A stretch of DNA of 64,000 nucleotides, from contig OV277866.1 in assembly GCA_922989275.2 (NCBI GenBank), forward strand, positions 31,761,246-31,825,245. The letters are read 5' to 3'. Under the pieces are notes generated by a model that did no database searches, was not told the DNA's origin, and saw only the letters and a list, made by a program, of their open reading frames with translations. Of the stretch, positions 11,604 through 23,186 are shown piece after piece. Within the stretch, counting starts at the first letter, position 1; every line of letters starts with the position of its first letter. Origin of the DNA: Gari tellinella. Taxonomy: Eukaryota > Mollusca > Bivalvia > Cardiida > Psammobiidae. A program made the translations under genes and the position numbers.

Positions 11604-12602
11604 TATGACCACATTCACCATTCGATGAATTCCGCGACGTCTGCTATGTAACCATCTGCAAATGCTATACAACCGTTTAGTCTACCATGACCCTGAGAGA
11701 GAACTAGTACGAATGTGCTAAGGCAAAATAAAAAAAAAGTACCCGTGTTTCCGGTAACCAGACCGACCCTAGCTTTCTCCCCCGATCCTAAACTCTTTTT
11801 TTTCACTTTTCGAAAAGTGTGTTGGCAAATGTCGGTCATTATTTCGACAATGACTTTTTGAGGAGCGTGTAATAGAATATATTCTCCGTTAGATTGTTTA
11901 CAAAGATAATTTATAGACGTTTAAGTGTTTTAAAATTAATTTTTAAATAAGATTTAGCAAATATCGAAGTGGTATTTGCTCTAAATCTGTCATAAAGTAG
12001 CTTCCTTGAAGATATGATATGCCAGTTAGTTAACCATAAACACATTCAACATACAGACAGCACATATCAATGACACATTTAACATGCATACACTACATTT
12101 CAAAACATCATTCATTCCATCTGTCATATATAAGACACTATACTTTGCCGTCTTAGTATATAAATATTATAAACAATCATACCGGTTTTTAAGATAGTTT
12201 TGGTAATGGGACCTATCAATAAAATCAACAATTTGCATGGATATTATAAGATTTGTTATGTATGGCCCAAGGCTTTGCACAAAAAAATACATTCAAACAT
12301 GTTCATGTATAAAATACTCCAGCAGAAAGTTATATGTATTATTGTACAGTATGTTTTTATTAAAAAAATTAAAAAATTTCGGACATGTAATAGGAAATAC
12401 AGGTATTTTTTTATTTGGCCTAAGACAAAATGTCAAAGTCTAGTGACTAAATATGCTACGCTATGTATTTTTTATATTTATGAAGTGAAGCGAGAACATA
12501 CTTATCTATCGAGCCTAGATCATTCGAATTTGCTGCTTTATCCGAATATATCCGTATTTAAAAAAAATAACACATGGCTTAGCTACGGTTCAACTGTGTA
12601 AC
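11604..12602. other. Intergenic, no gene
   Basis: AT-rich sequence between MCT copies. A lone end of the TTAA family (CGATTAATTTGGCAGCGAACGG, around 11243) lies just upstream. Several open frames on both strands lack any domain or splice logic. Confidence 0.45.
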
Positions 12603-12722
12603 ATCATGCGTGCGTTCGTTCGACTTAAAATATCTCGAGTAATCGAATTTCAACCGTAGAATTAGGCGAACATCTGACTTTTAAAAGCGAGTTGGAGTTG
12701 GAGTTCGAGACTCGATTGTATA
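12603..12722. mobile_element. Degenerate TCGAA-type TA MITE
   Basis: It retains TCGACTTAAAATATCTCGAG, CTTTTAAAAG and GAGTTCGAGACTCGA words of the element intact at 32100-32296. Confidence 0.4.
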
Positions 12723-12782
12723 TGTTTTATATCCAATTACACCATAAAAGATTTTCTTTTTAGTTATGGATAGACATGTAGG

Positions 12783-13031
12783 TACAGTGGAGAATGTGTT
12801 ATTCTTTCCCAATAAACGCGTTTACGCTAAATCTATTATTTCCATTGCAAACAGTTTGGAGCCAGATCAGACGCCGGGTTACCCGGCGTCTGATCAGGCT
12901 CCCAACTCTTTGCCACCAAGATATATATGAATTATCAGAAATATCCAAAATTGTACTTTTCTACGTTTTAGTATTTTGCGTTTGCGTACGTTTGCGTTTA
13001 AACGGGAAAGAATAACAGATTCTCCACTGTA
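12783..13031. mobile_element. TA-flanked MITE, CAGTGGAGAA family, with hairpin
   Basis: The inverted ends TACAGTGGAGAATGTGTTAT and complement are followed by TTCTTTCCC. The core at about 12847-12912 is a CAAACAG hairpin with the CCGGGTTACCCGG centre. TA duplications fit Tc1/mariner-type mobilisation. Confidence 0.8.
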
Positions 13032-13109
13032 TACTATGTCTATCTTTTAAAAAGATACATGATTTAGTTTTTACTATGAAATTACGCTTGTGTTTACCTT
13101 TTCAACCCT

Positions 13110-13340
13110 AAATATCTCTTGAAGGTGTTTATTATCCTTTGGACTCTTCTAGTACAGGCAATTTGGACCAGTCTTCTGTTGTATTTTTTATATGACAACA
13201 AAGTAAACCAATGAAAATATCAAACAGTGCAGACCCTGATCAGAGGGCTCCTATAGGAGTCTTTTGAGCAGGGTCTACACTGTTTGAATATGTAATCAGT
13301 AGTCTCTACAGAGGGCTGTAGGGTTGAAAGGGTTATTGGT
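13110..13340. mobile_element. Partial TTAA MITE with GAGGGCTCC hairpin
   Basis: The hairpin at 13222-13287 (AAACAGTGCAGACCCTGATC ... GCAGGGTCTACACTGTTT) is followed by GTAGGGTTGAAAGGGTTA. The left terminus is unclear. Confidence 0.5.
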
Positions 13341-13414
13341 AAAGTGTTTATAGGCATCTAATAATTACGGCATTCAACTTAAGCCTATAGCATGGTTTTA
13401 GTTTTGAAGTCAAG

Positions 13415-13600
13415 TGGCCGCTCAAAGCAGGTTATAAGTAAAGCAGAATACGACAAGAGGCGCATTTTGCTTTACGTTCAGCCTGCTTTGAGCTACTTTA
13501 TCTGCTGAGATACAGATACTATTTCTTATGGTGCATACTGATGACTGTATAAAGTGGAACTGTTTTCATTCATTTGAGGAAATGTAAGGTAATTGGTTAA
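13415..13600. mobile_element. Partial TTAA MITE, GCAGG-hairpin family
   Basis: The hairpin arms CTCAAAGCAGGTTATAAGTA and complement at 13424-13492 are followed by the family-specific right flank (ACTGTATAAAGTGGAACTG). The termini are lost. Confidence 0.55.
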
Positions 13601-13737
13601 AAATATTAAGTGTAAGTGGAAAACGTTATTAATTTTCACAGGACGATTTTGTTGTTGTCTTTTAAAAACATGTTTCTGGTAATCGCATTCATTGGTGCTG
13701 TTACAAACAGTTTTGATTCGGATAACATGATAAGCTG

Positions 13738-13860
13738 AGTCCCGTCTTACGAAACGTCGTACATCAAATATTGTCGTAAGTCGGATTCTAAATTCTTTAA
13801 TTTCTATTCATTTCTCCATCTTATCCTGTCTTGTGACATCTATTTGGAATCGTCTTCAAA
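13738..13860. mobile_element. Half copy of the GGGCCC-ended MITE
   Basis: GTCCCGTCTTACGAAACGTC, then TATTGTCGTAAGT and CTTATCCTGTCTTGTGACAT parallel the left half of 10989-11229. Confidence 0.55.
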
Positions 13861-14404
13861 GTTTATAATACAATGGCTTTCTTGTACGGGCCATTTTCAA
13901 AAAATGTACATATTTCATGGGTGGAACTTGCAAAAATTAAAAATGTACATAGTAACGTTTTATGTGCTTTATAAGCTTCTTTCAGCTTTCAAGAAACACG
14001 AACAACTGCAAACAAAAACACACATAACTCAGAAAACGTTTTGGTTTTACTAAATAAATGTTTTGTTGGCTATCACTGTCCATTGTGTTATCTATGAAAA
14101 TAAATGATTTTTTGAAAAATAAAATTTACTACATGTATTACACCTTGTACCTATTATATGGTATCAGCATGTATGATCCACACCATGTATTAAATTCGCT
14201 AATCTTTATTCCAATCCCAATCGATTGCATGTACATGTACAGTTTTGTTGTATCAACCACTGCGTATGATGTTTTATTTCAGTATTAACGTCAGAATCAA
14301 ACATTTAAGTCAGTATACCCAGTTTCAGATACAATACAGTATAAAGAAAGCTGTAATCAGAATCTTGCAAATTATTTGCCATACACCAAAAACATGCAGT
14401 TCAA
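13861..14404. other. Intergenic, nothing recognised
   Basis: AT-rich sequence. Small open frames here have no recognisable domain and no splice context. Confidence 0.4.
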
Positions 14405-15830
14405 TATGTTGTGGTAACACCATGGACATCATAATGTAACACAATGGACAGTAAAGTAACAAAATGGACTTCAGACCAAAAACGTTCTGTTTTAACAATA
14501 AGCTAAATGACTAGGCAGGTATCATTAATTTTATAGACATAGTTGTTCAGTGACAAGATAAAATTTGCATATAATACTACGATAAGTCCCTCAGATATTA
14601 TGGTACTTTTCTTTGTAAGTAACACAAATGACCTGAGATATAACTACATGGACATTATTTGGCAAAATTGAGGAAAATAAGTCCTTGAGACATACTATTG
14701 TCAAAATTACACATTTAACTATTAAATTACATAACAGCTCTATTTTACTCATTATACTACAGTTAATTAATATCCACGGAAGAACTTGTTTATTGTAGAC
14801 AATTTGGCTGTCCTATGTGTAACCTCGTGTCATTTGTGTTACTGTTCCATGAAATGAGATTAAATAGTATAGCGAAGTCACATTTAATACAATGCACTAT
14901 TAACACTGATATCGGTCATGTATCTGCGAATCGTGTTGTCTTACCAAAGACTATGCTTTAAGGATTAAGGTAATTCGAGGCGCTATATCAATTGATTGTC
15001 CATTGCATAACTGCAATATAGTTATTTGTGTTACACAGAATTGCATATTCTTACACACAAGGAAGTTAAATATTTGCCAGCATTCAACTTATGCGTAGAG
15101 CACTGATTTATATTTCTCTTATTTGGATCGATAAATAAAGCATATATTTCTGTATATGAATATGCATGTTGTGTAAATTTGTCCCTAGTGTTACCATATC
15201 ATGTCATTTGTGTCACAAACTTGTGTGTCATCAGATTATGTCATTTGTGTTACCATTTTGCGTGTCATTGTCTCAAAGAATAGCATCACACTTTTTGTTA
15301 ATCTTAATACTTGTATAGTGCAACAAATTTAACATTTCTACTTATCAAACCAAAGTTTGAAATTCTTCACGCGTTTCCGAAGAATAAATCAATAAACATC
15401 TTTAGATGTCCTTCAACGAACCAAACCTGTCCATGTTGTTACGTAACACAAAGGACAGTAACACTAAGGATATATTCCATCTAAATTAGAATTACTTAAT
15501 AAAAGTATTGATCCCTAGCAGCACATGTATTTATAGAAACACCAACACACTATGATAGTACAGTTATTGCATTTACAACAACCATAAGTCGCCAAAATGT
15601 ATTTGAACATAGAGTAACAACATGGACATAGAAAAATATACATGTATTATCTTTTTCATACATACTTTTTGATATTTATTTTCCAAAATTAAAAACACTG
15701 TCTCATGGTTAACCTTGTTTTGACATCACAAGACGTGATATCATAAGGAAAGGCTGCTAAAAGGTATTTTTGACATAATCATAACTATTACAACTCCTAT
15801 AGATCAAATGGTAACACCATGGACACGGCG
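14405..15830. repeat. Region of dispersed GTAACACNATGGACA motifs
   Basis: About a dozen variants of a 15-bp word occur. Plus orientation: 14413, 14436, 14456, 14618, 15443, 15614 and 15811. Complement orientation: about 14830, 15190, 15205, 15238 and 15429. Spacing is irregular. No ORF explains it. Confidence 0.5.
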
Positions 15831-16205
15831 GTAGGTTACATATTTTGAAAGTTTCTTTTCAGAACTTTTATCGCAGATGAAGGTCAAATAATGATTTTAG
15901 CATAAACGTATAGCTGAAAACATCATATTGGTGTAGTAAGCAATGTTTAAACTGCATAGAACTGACTAAAAGTTTTGAACAACATAAACATATGGCGAAG
16001 TCACAACATAATATAGCGTTTTAGGAGCTATTACAATGTTATTTCCATTTACATTAAGGTGTGCACAGCATGTACTAGTTGCTGGTTTTACTGTTTAAGC
16101 TAACACTGATAATATGAAAACATAAAACTTTGGGAAATGGACAAACAGGCTTTTGAAAATATGTATCACTGAATTATGTACATTTTTTTAAAAAATGGCC
16201 CTTAC
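15831..16205. other. Intergenic, nothing recognised
   Basis: AT-rich sequence between the motif region and the next MITE. No coding or structural signal seen. Confidence 0.4.
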
Positions 16206-16585
16206 CCTATACTGCATTAATGGTTATTTGCAAACAGTTAACATCCTTATCAGACGATGTGTAACGCGGTGGGCGTATGCTCAGGACGAAACTCTTTGAC
16301 ACTCAAAATGACATTACAACTGTCGATTAACCTGAATTTGAAGAACTTAACCCTTTCACTCTCAATGACGCATAGAGGCGCGTTTGCAAACAGTTTGGAT
16401 TGTGAAAAGACGCCGCGTTGCGCGGCGCCTGATCAGGACCAACCTGTTTGACACTCGACATTTCAACAGTCATATTGCTTTAAATCTAACTTTGAAACGA
16501 TATCTCAGACAACAATACTGAAGCAGACGACACTTCGGCGGTGAATGAGGTAAACAACTCTCGACAAAATCATGAAAGGGATTAA
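16206..16585. mobile_element. Degenerate hairpin followed by TTAA MITE
   Basis: A decayed CAAACAG hairpin (about 16230-16302) precedes an element from TTAACCCTTTCACTCTCAAT (16347) to GAAAGGGATTAA (16585). The second element has its hairpin at 16384-16451 and the companion word GAAGCAGACGACA. Confidence 0.65.
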
Positions 16586-17091
16586 AGCAGACGACATCTT
16601 TTCAAAGCAGGCGAAGTCAAGAAGTTGAAGGGATTAAGTCTATAAATTATTATGTGCGTGTGACATTTTCATAAACTTCTGAAATATATCCTTTAAACTG
16701 ACACCGGATATTTCCAAACTCTCTCAGCTGTCCTCTGTTTGCCTGAGACATTTGTGTAAATCAACATGCTAGCAATGGTTCCCACACCTGGTACGGTTCT
16801 AGATAAGGAGGGAGTATCAAAATGCTAAAATCCTTATGTCTCATCCAACCCCCGCTATGCGACGATTCGAATGAGTGGTCACATCATTAGGTTTAGTGAG
16901 ACAGAAAGCAGAAAACATGAAAACAAATACTAAAATAGATATACGGTGAAATCCCTATCAATGTCATGTATGGGGACAAAGGTTTCCAGTGTAAGAGGGT
17001 TTTAACGTTTAACCCATTATCCCATAGTTTATTCCAAGTGTGGAATATAGCTGACCACTTAAAGAAGGTTAAAAGTAAAGCAGAATACGCC

Positions 17092-17780
17092 TTAACCCTT
17101 TGAACCCTAGTCACGCATATATACGTCATTTGCAAACAGTGTACCTGAGCACAGTACACATATCCTATGAATCAGTGAAGTTCCAGATCAGAGGGTTCCT
17201 AACGGAACCCTTTTATCTTGGTCTCCAATATTTGTCCTATTACAATATATTGTCTAAACCACAGGGCCCCGACACGATTAATTTTTAGGGGAAAGTATAT
17301 ATAGAGACAAGGGATACAATTGATTTTCAGTATATTCTCACCCCATCTCGACAAAACCGGGCATATCATGAATAAATATTGTTGAAACGACACCCTTTTT
17401 GCATTTCTGTCTAGCTAATATGATACCCTTCCATAAAACATAACATAAAACCAACTGTAAGCATACAATTTTAACAGTAACTGCGTCCACTCATTGAAAT
17501 CACCGATTTTCGGAAAACGGGACAGGTGTTCGTTCATAGCCAACACAGCATTAGACACCTCTGTACGCTTGTTTAGGCGGTATTTTCGAGCATATTTTGT
17601 CGAATATACTGACAATCAGTTGTATCCCTTGTCTCTATATATACTTTCTGACGATTTTTTTCTCTCAAAAAGCAATCGTGTCGCGGCCCTGTGGTCTAAA
17701 CAACCCTGAAAAGTGAAAATGGATAAGACTAAATTGGGAACTGGAATTATCCATTTCAAGTTTCAGGGAGGAAAGAGTCA
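17092..17780. mobile_element. TTAA MITE, CTTTCCTCCCTGAAAC family, nested
   Basis: A reverse-oriented member: TTAACCCTTTGAACCCTAGT ... TTTCAGGGAGGAAAGAGTCAA. It is inserted in the TTAA at the centre of the surrounding palindrome. Its own hairpin (about 17183-17229) is partly decayed. Confidence 0.7.
17260..17693. mobile_element. hAT-like MITE with 8-bp target duplication
   Basis: The inverted ends CACAGGGCCCCGACACGATT and AATCGTGTCGCGGCCCTGTG are flanked by GTCTAAAC on both sides (17252-17259 and 17694-17701). An 8-bp duplication is the hAT hallmark. A sister copy lies at 54176-54757. Confidence 0.85.
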
Positions 17781-18025
17781 AGGGGCATTCTGCTTTACTT
17801 TCAACCTGCTTTAAGCTATCATCTACTAGGACCTAGCAATAATTTCTGTTCATACATATTCAATAACGTATTTTCTTCAGTGTATGAATAAATCAAAGGC
17901 GTAAAAAGGCATATTTGTGGTGTAATGTTAAAAAAAAGGAGGATTTGAAACGAGGTCAAAGTTTTTGTATGGTTTAGAGAGAATCCCGGTATTTCGGGGT
18001 TCCGGTTTGGAGGGGTTCCACTGTA

Positions 18026-19541
18026 AAGTAGATCCACCTACATACCCATTACCGTGTCCATCTTTAAGTTCACTTTGATGTTAGCGGTGTACCTATACAT
18101 GTGGGTCATAGGCAAGGGTTTTTAATATTTTTCTGATTGACATAAATATCAATTGATTGGAGAGAAGTGTTATTTACGTGAATAGGATGTGGCAATGGTA
18201 AGTAAGTATAGATAAAGTACGAACAAGTCATTCAATATTGGTGTGTTTAGAACTGTCAAAACTTTTAATCGAAATTGAGAAATAAATGAATGTGATTCTT
18301 TTCCTGCTAGATGGTATTATGTTAGCACGTAATTAAGATGGATAGACGAACATCAGTCGTAGAGAAAAATGGCCGTTACGTGACATTAATCAGAAACGAA
18401 AATGTGTACAAATTTGTGTAACATGACGTTGACGTAATATTAAGAAAAGAGACCTTAAAGAACGTTCCGCATTTTAAACAGTTATTTTATATGGACACTA
18501 GATCTAATTATCGAAATGCGAAAACATTTATTAATGTGAAGAAATTGGCACTTGGATTTTCGCAGCATTTGGATTTTCGCATTTTCGCGATATGTGGGGA
18601 GAGATCAATTAGAATTGCAAACAGTGTCCTACTTATTTTAGCCTGAAGAGAATCAGTATGGCTATATAAGTACAGTCAATGAAGATCAAATTAACATTTT
18701 ATAATCTGCTTACCTCTGTGACAGAATATGGAAATAGCCAACTTTTGTCATACTAGGTTGGCAGCCACCCTGCGTTTGATCTAGCTCATTTTCCTTTCTC
18801 ACGCGGTTTAAAACTTCTGATTAATAACTAATTAGTTTTGACCAGTTTGAAGCAGACGAACGTTTGAACTGAAAAGTCTGCTTTCAGAATAATCGGTAAA
18901 TAATTAAGCGATGGTCCTTTTTCAGAAGACTTCAAATGATTAAATTCCGCCTGCGAGATGCAATGGGTGGTCAGAATATGCTGTGTTTACAAATGCATTC
19001 ATTATAGTCAACGCGTCATAAGTGTTCGTCATCCGTATCTATGACGTATGATCATGACATCACGACATGCCTGTTTACATAAGGGAATCTACAGTTAAAC
19101 CCGTGTAAAGCGATGTCAAACTAAATGTACAGAGAGTTGCGCACTAAATAAGCCGTTTTGACACTGTTTAAGAACATTAAGAACATAAAGTGCAAAATTT
19201 CCAAATAATTTTAGTCTTCAGAAAAAAGTTATGGGAACAGTTAGGGAAACTCCTTCGATAGAGTCAAAACAAAATAATTACCAGACGTTTAGCTCTGATA
19301 GTTCTAACAGCGCTAGCTCTATCTGTAAAACAGGTTTTTGTGCCAGAGGTACATGTACTTTACACCAAAAAAAGAGAACCACACCATTAAGAGAACACAT
19401 TTAGCAGTACATTCTTTGTAGCTAGACAATGTGAAGGGTCGCTAGAAATCGTGCGATTGTTTTTTGGTTTAAAGAGACAAAATGTTTACCGTATGTCTCA
19501 TTATTTGTAGCTAATCAATGTCATAGTAAAGAGGTATATGT
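18026..19541. other. Intergenic, nothing recognised
   Basis: AT-rich sequence without a supported gene or a hairpin comparable to those nearby. Isolated TGACGT-like words occur but are not evidence of regulation. Confidence 0.4.
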
Positions 19542-19643
19542 ATAGGTTAGACCATGGTTGCAAGCGAATAAACGATATAGTTCGAGGGGGCGTAGCCCCC
19601 GAGAACTATATCGTTTATTCGCGCGCAACCGTGGTCTAACCTA
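19542..19643. repeat. 102-bp near-perfect hairpin
   Basis: ATAGGTTAGACCATGGTTGC... continues through GAATAAACGATATAGTTCGA to a GGGGGC-GTA-GCCCCC turn and returns as its complement. Likely the core of a foldback element of a family otherwise unseen in the window. Confidence 0.7.
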
Positions 19644-20832
19644 TTTAGCACTGGCTTGGGCTCGAGGAAAACAAGAAGACCCTACGTTTCTACTTTTTGT
19701 TTTAGACGAAAAAGTCATTTTATTTGTAATACTTTACTTAAATTGAAAGGTTATTTCAATGTGCAGTTTGAGACATTAAGCATGTTTTAACACCAACATA
19801 AATAACGCTTGTTGAAGCTCTATATGTAAGCACAATTCATTATTAATTGCCTTTAAAGTTTAGGTCTCACTGTACATAATATGACGTCATCAAGCGAGTG
19901 CAGTTCCCCTCCGATCTAGGGTTGTGACGTCAAATTGCCTTGATATGACGGAAGCTTGGAATAAGTGAACAGTGTGTTAGTTATTTCATGGTTTTGTAAA
20001 ATAAACGATATATTCACAGGTTTTTTAGGCCTCTGATTGGCCGAGAGCTCCAAGCCATGTGCTAATATAGCTTTATTTGAAATTGTATGTGTGATCATGT
20101 ATCGCAATGTACAATTGAAAGGCTACGCAAAAACTCGATATAAACGTCAGATTTGGACGGCGATCTGGACGTTTGTACGAATATCGTGCGCGACGTCTAA
20201 GTGTGACAAAAATTCAAGTTTTTTAAAACAGTTATAAAACTAAGACTGTATAGTATACCTTACCTACGTACGCTCCTTCTTTATCTTTGTACAAGCTACC
20301 GGTCACTATTATACGATAGTTCCCGGTAATAGTGACCGCTAAGAAATGTTGACGTCATATGACGTTGCTGCTGATGAACCGCTCGTTACTTGCTTGTTTA
20401 CTTTTAGCGTCACAACCGAATTAATCTATAAAGACGGGGAGCTTTAGGGGCCACTTACGTCTCTCTAAATTTATTATAATTTTTTAAAAATTTACAACGG
20501 AATAAACTTAATTTTTTTCAATTTTGTAAAATATAGTATTTTCGGTTTTTAACAGACAGCGTACATGTTTTTACTTTCAAATAATAAGAACAGAATAAAA
20601 AAAATACAATGTTTGATTAAAATAGATAAATAATGCTAAATTTGAGTTAAAGGAAGGTAAAAAAAAACCAGCATATTTTCTTGTCTGAGGCTTCCCAGAA
20701 GTTTGTAGTTTCAGATAACGAGTTTAATTTCAAAATTTATTAACCACTATCTAGATCTAATGTTAGATAGTATTTACCTCACTATACCCACATACAAATG
20801 TTTTTTATAGATCTATTGAACAGCCGCTTCTG
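19644..20832. other. Intergenic with a small GGTCACTATTA inverted repeat
   Basis: The only structure noted is CGGTCACTATTATACGATAG / CCGGTAATAGTGACCG at about 20300-20338. No gene. Confidence 0.4.
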
Positions 20833-20915
20833 GTTCAGTACTGGTAGTTAAAAGCAGCACTGATAGTTAAAGCAGTACTGGTAGTTAAAGCAGTACTGGT
20901 AGTTAAAAGCAGTGC
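20833..20915. repeat. Short tandem repeat, about 20-bp unit
   Basis: AGCAGTACTGGTAGTTAAA and variants are repeated four times with one- or two-base changes. Confidence 0.75.
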
Positions 20916-21392
20916 GTAATTAGCCTAAGAAGATAAAAAAAGTCAAGCCATGCTGTGATCATAATGAGCAACTGTTTTGTTTCCTGTTAGAATTAAATCT
21001 AGATCTACATTTGAGTGTTTTAACTGTAATGATTTGTTCTACATGTATGAACATGTTGAATAAAATTGCAGTAGTTAAATTATCCCGATTTTGTTATATG
21101 TATGATGCGTCGATCCCTTTCATAAACAATATCTACTTGCCTTTATCAATTTTCAAACAAAACAACTCAAAACTCTTTTAAATATTTTTAGAAAAATTAA
21201 CTATTATTTACTTTTGATACAATTGTTCTATTAGAAGTTGTTTTGTCATTTTGTTTTTATAGCATTATCTCCAAAATTCATTAAGAAAAGTGAAACAATC
21301 AGGTAAGAGTAAATTAAAGGGAGGTAATAGCGGAACGTCATTAGATACTGCTGAAAACAGTTTTGATCCAAATCAGATGTGCGGTATACTAT

Positions 21393-21561
21393 AAGAAATA
21401 GTACAGCCCACTTCGGGCCTCCTTGCATTATAGTGACCTCCCAGTCAGCCCCAAAATAGTTTACGGCCCTCAGCCTTCGTCTTCGGGCCGTAAACTATTT
21501 TGGGGCTGACTGGTCGGTCACTATAATACAAGGAGGCCCTCAGCGGGCTGTACTATTTCTT
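21393..21561. repeat. 169-bp hairpin, AAGAAATAGTACAGCCC arms
   Basis: The left arm runs AAGAAATAGTACAGCCC, GGGCCTCCTTG, TATAGTGACC, CAGTCAGCCCCAAAATAGTT, TACGGCCC. The right arm returns the complement through to GGGCTGTACTATTTCTT. The turn is about 15 bp near 21470-21485. The arms carry small mismatches. Confidence 0.75.
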
Positions 21562-22329
21562 ATTTAACGCACGGCAATAAAATTATGTCATTTAAAAGCT
21601 GAGATAATGAACCGTTTGATAAAAATATTTCTTGCACTTTATTTTTGTGTACATTTACTTTAAAATGACATTAAAACAGATACACGTCAAAAAAACACTG
21701 AAAAATGCCATGTGTGACATTTTTTCAACCTTAATAAAATATCAATCAAGTGAACTATTCAACGTTTCATCAATATCTACATGTGCAATTACAATCAGCA
21801 TCAAGTGAACTTTTATATGGTAGAGAATGTGTTCTTACTTCGTTAATATTTTTTATAATAATCTGTGTTTTTGTATCTGCACTGTGGAATTTCCTCTAAG
21901 TGTGACACTTTCTGTACTCAACTTGTTTTTTCGACCGGTAGCGGAAATGCACTTTGAATTTAACCAAAACTACTTCATTGATAAATGTTGACATAAACAT
22001 TGTTCCGCCAGATTTTGAAGGCATTTGGATGAAAAACATATGAGATATACGCCTGTAAAACTTAAGGGGAATGTATTTTTGTTACGTGTGACACGCCAAT
22101 TTTTGGTAGAAATTACATTTTAACTTAATTTTTTCAAAATCTTTCAAAATAATTAGAATTAGATAAATGGTGTGATGTTATTGTTTACTTTCTGCTGATT
22201 AATTTGATGTATCGATCAAATAAATCGAGCTAAAATTGACTTTCTTATTGATTTTTATACTGATCAGTAAGCGTCATTTTAAAATGTGTACGAACATCGC
22301 GCGTCACGTCTATATTTGAATGTGGAAAT
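21562..22329. other. Intergenic, nothing recognised
   Basis: AT-rich sequence upstream of MCT copy B repeats. No promoter motif could be supported. Confidence 0.4.
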
Positions 22330-22516
22330 CTTTTTTTTTACTCTCAATTACGTCATAAAGCGCATTTGCAAACAGTTTTGATCAAATCTGTTTGTCTCTT
22401 GTTTTGAAATTATGTCAGTTATACTGCCTTAAATCTTACTTTGAAAGGATGTTGCAGACAACAATATTGAAACAGACTACATCATTGCGATGAAGGGGTA
22501 ACAACCTCACGATAAA
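22330..22516. mobile_element. Degenerate TTAA-type MITE
   Basis: TTTACTCTCAATTACGTCAT, a collapsed hairpin (TTTGCAAACAGTTTTGATCA ... CTGTTTGTC), then GAAACAGACTACATC and GATGAAGGGGTAACAACCTC match the 16347 family. Confidence 0.55.
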
Positions 22517-22562
22517 TTGTCTCGTCTGGACAAAAATTGTCTTCAACAGTTACCGTCTGTAG

Positions 22563-22819
22563 CAGGGCTGCCATTTCTCCGGATTTTCCTAAATCTCCGG
22601 ATTTTCCCCCCAGTACATGGTAGATTAAAACAGGCTGAAAGTAAAGCAGAATGCGCCCTAAGGCGCATTCTGCTTTACTTACAGCCTGCTTTAAGTAGTC
22701 GCACGTCAACAAAACAAGAAAAAGGCTATGGGGTAAAGGTACGATTCGTAAAATCGCACTTGAAAAAAAATGCAAATTTTGAAATCTTAGGATTTTTATG
22801 TCAACTTGTGGCAGCCCTG
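22563..22819. mobile_element. CAGGGCTGCCA-ended element with 6-bp target duplication
   Basis: The inverted ends CAGGGCTGCC and GGCAGCCCTG are flanked by CTGTAG on both sides (22557-22562, 22820-22825). Inside is a nearly perfect GCAGG hairpin (22624-22695). A hAT-type relative is inferred from the CAGGG end. It lies 180 bp upstream of the copy B start. Confidence 0.7.
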
Positions 22820-22999
22820 CTGTAGTATAAATATATACAAAGTTCATATGTTTTGCTTTTGAGGTATGGGTATCCATTTCTATCTTTTATTAAAACAGAC
22901 ACACTGGATGCTATGAATGGATGCTATTTCATGATTGGAAACAACAAACAAACAAAACAACATATTCTTCAAGGGAAGCTAACGATTGTAGGATATTGA

Positions 23000-23186
23000 A
23001 TGGGGTCGTCAGAGTTTAGAGATGGCTGGACGGTCGTGGTTGCAGGGTTCTTTGTATGTTTTATGGTCGACGGACTAGTATATTCATTCGGAATATTCCT
23101 TGTTGAGTTCATTGATGCCTTTAACGGAACCAGAGTATCTACTGCACTTATTGGCGCCATTGGATTTGGGTCTAAGTGTCTATTTG
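23000..23186 (+). CDS. MCT-like copy B, exon 1 (start, TM1)
   Basis: It runs from ATG (in-frame TGA immediately upstream) to donor GTATGT. It encodes the SLC16 N-terminal signature DGWTVVVAGFF and TM1, ending GSKCLFG with a split glycine codon. Confidence 0.92.

Larger units (their letters stand above)
17009..17931. mobile_element. TTAA MITE, GCAGG-hairpin family, interrupted
   Basis: It begins TTAACCCATTATCCCATAG and ends GGTGTAATGTTAA. Its palindrome is split at the central CCTTAAGG: the left arm ends at 17095 and the right arm resumes at 17778. Confidence 0.7.
16942..18025. mobile_element. TA-flanked MITE hosting three nested elements
   Basis: The outer ends are TACGGTGAAATCCC at the left and GGAGGGGTTCCACTGTA at the right. 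Inside lie a GCAGG-hairpin TTAA element (17009-17931), a GAGGG-hairpin TTAA element (17092-17780) and a CACAGGG element (17260-17693). The left outer end is the least certain. Confidence 0.55.

Noticed and set aside
11615..12601. Host gene between the MCT copies, based on 70-130 codon frames
   Set aside because: No domain, no consistent splice sites, and AT-rich composition like the surrounding intergenic sequence.
22517..22877. Overlapping open frames of 102 and 131 codons on opposite strands
   Set aside because: Both run through the CAGGG element and its perfect hairpin. A palindrome keeps both strands open; no domain is present.
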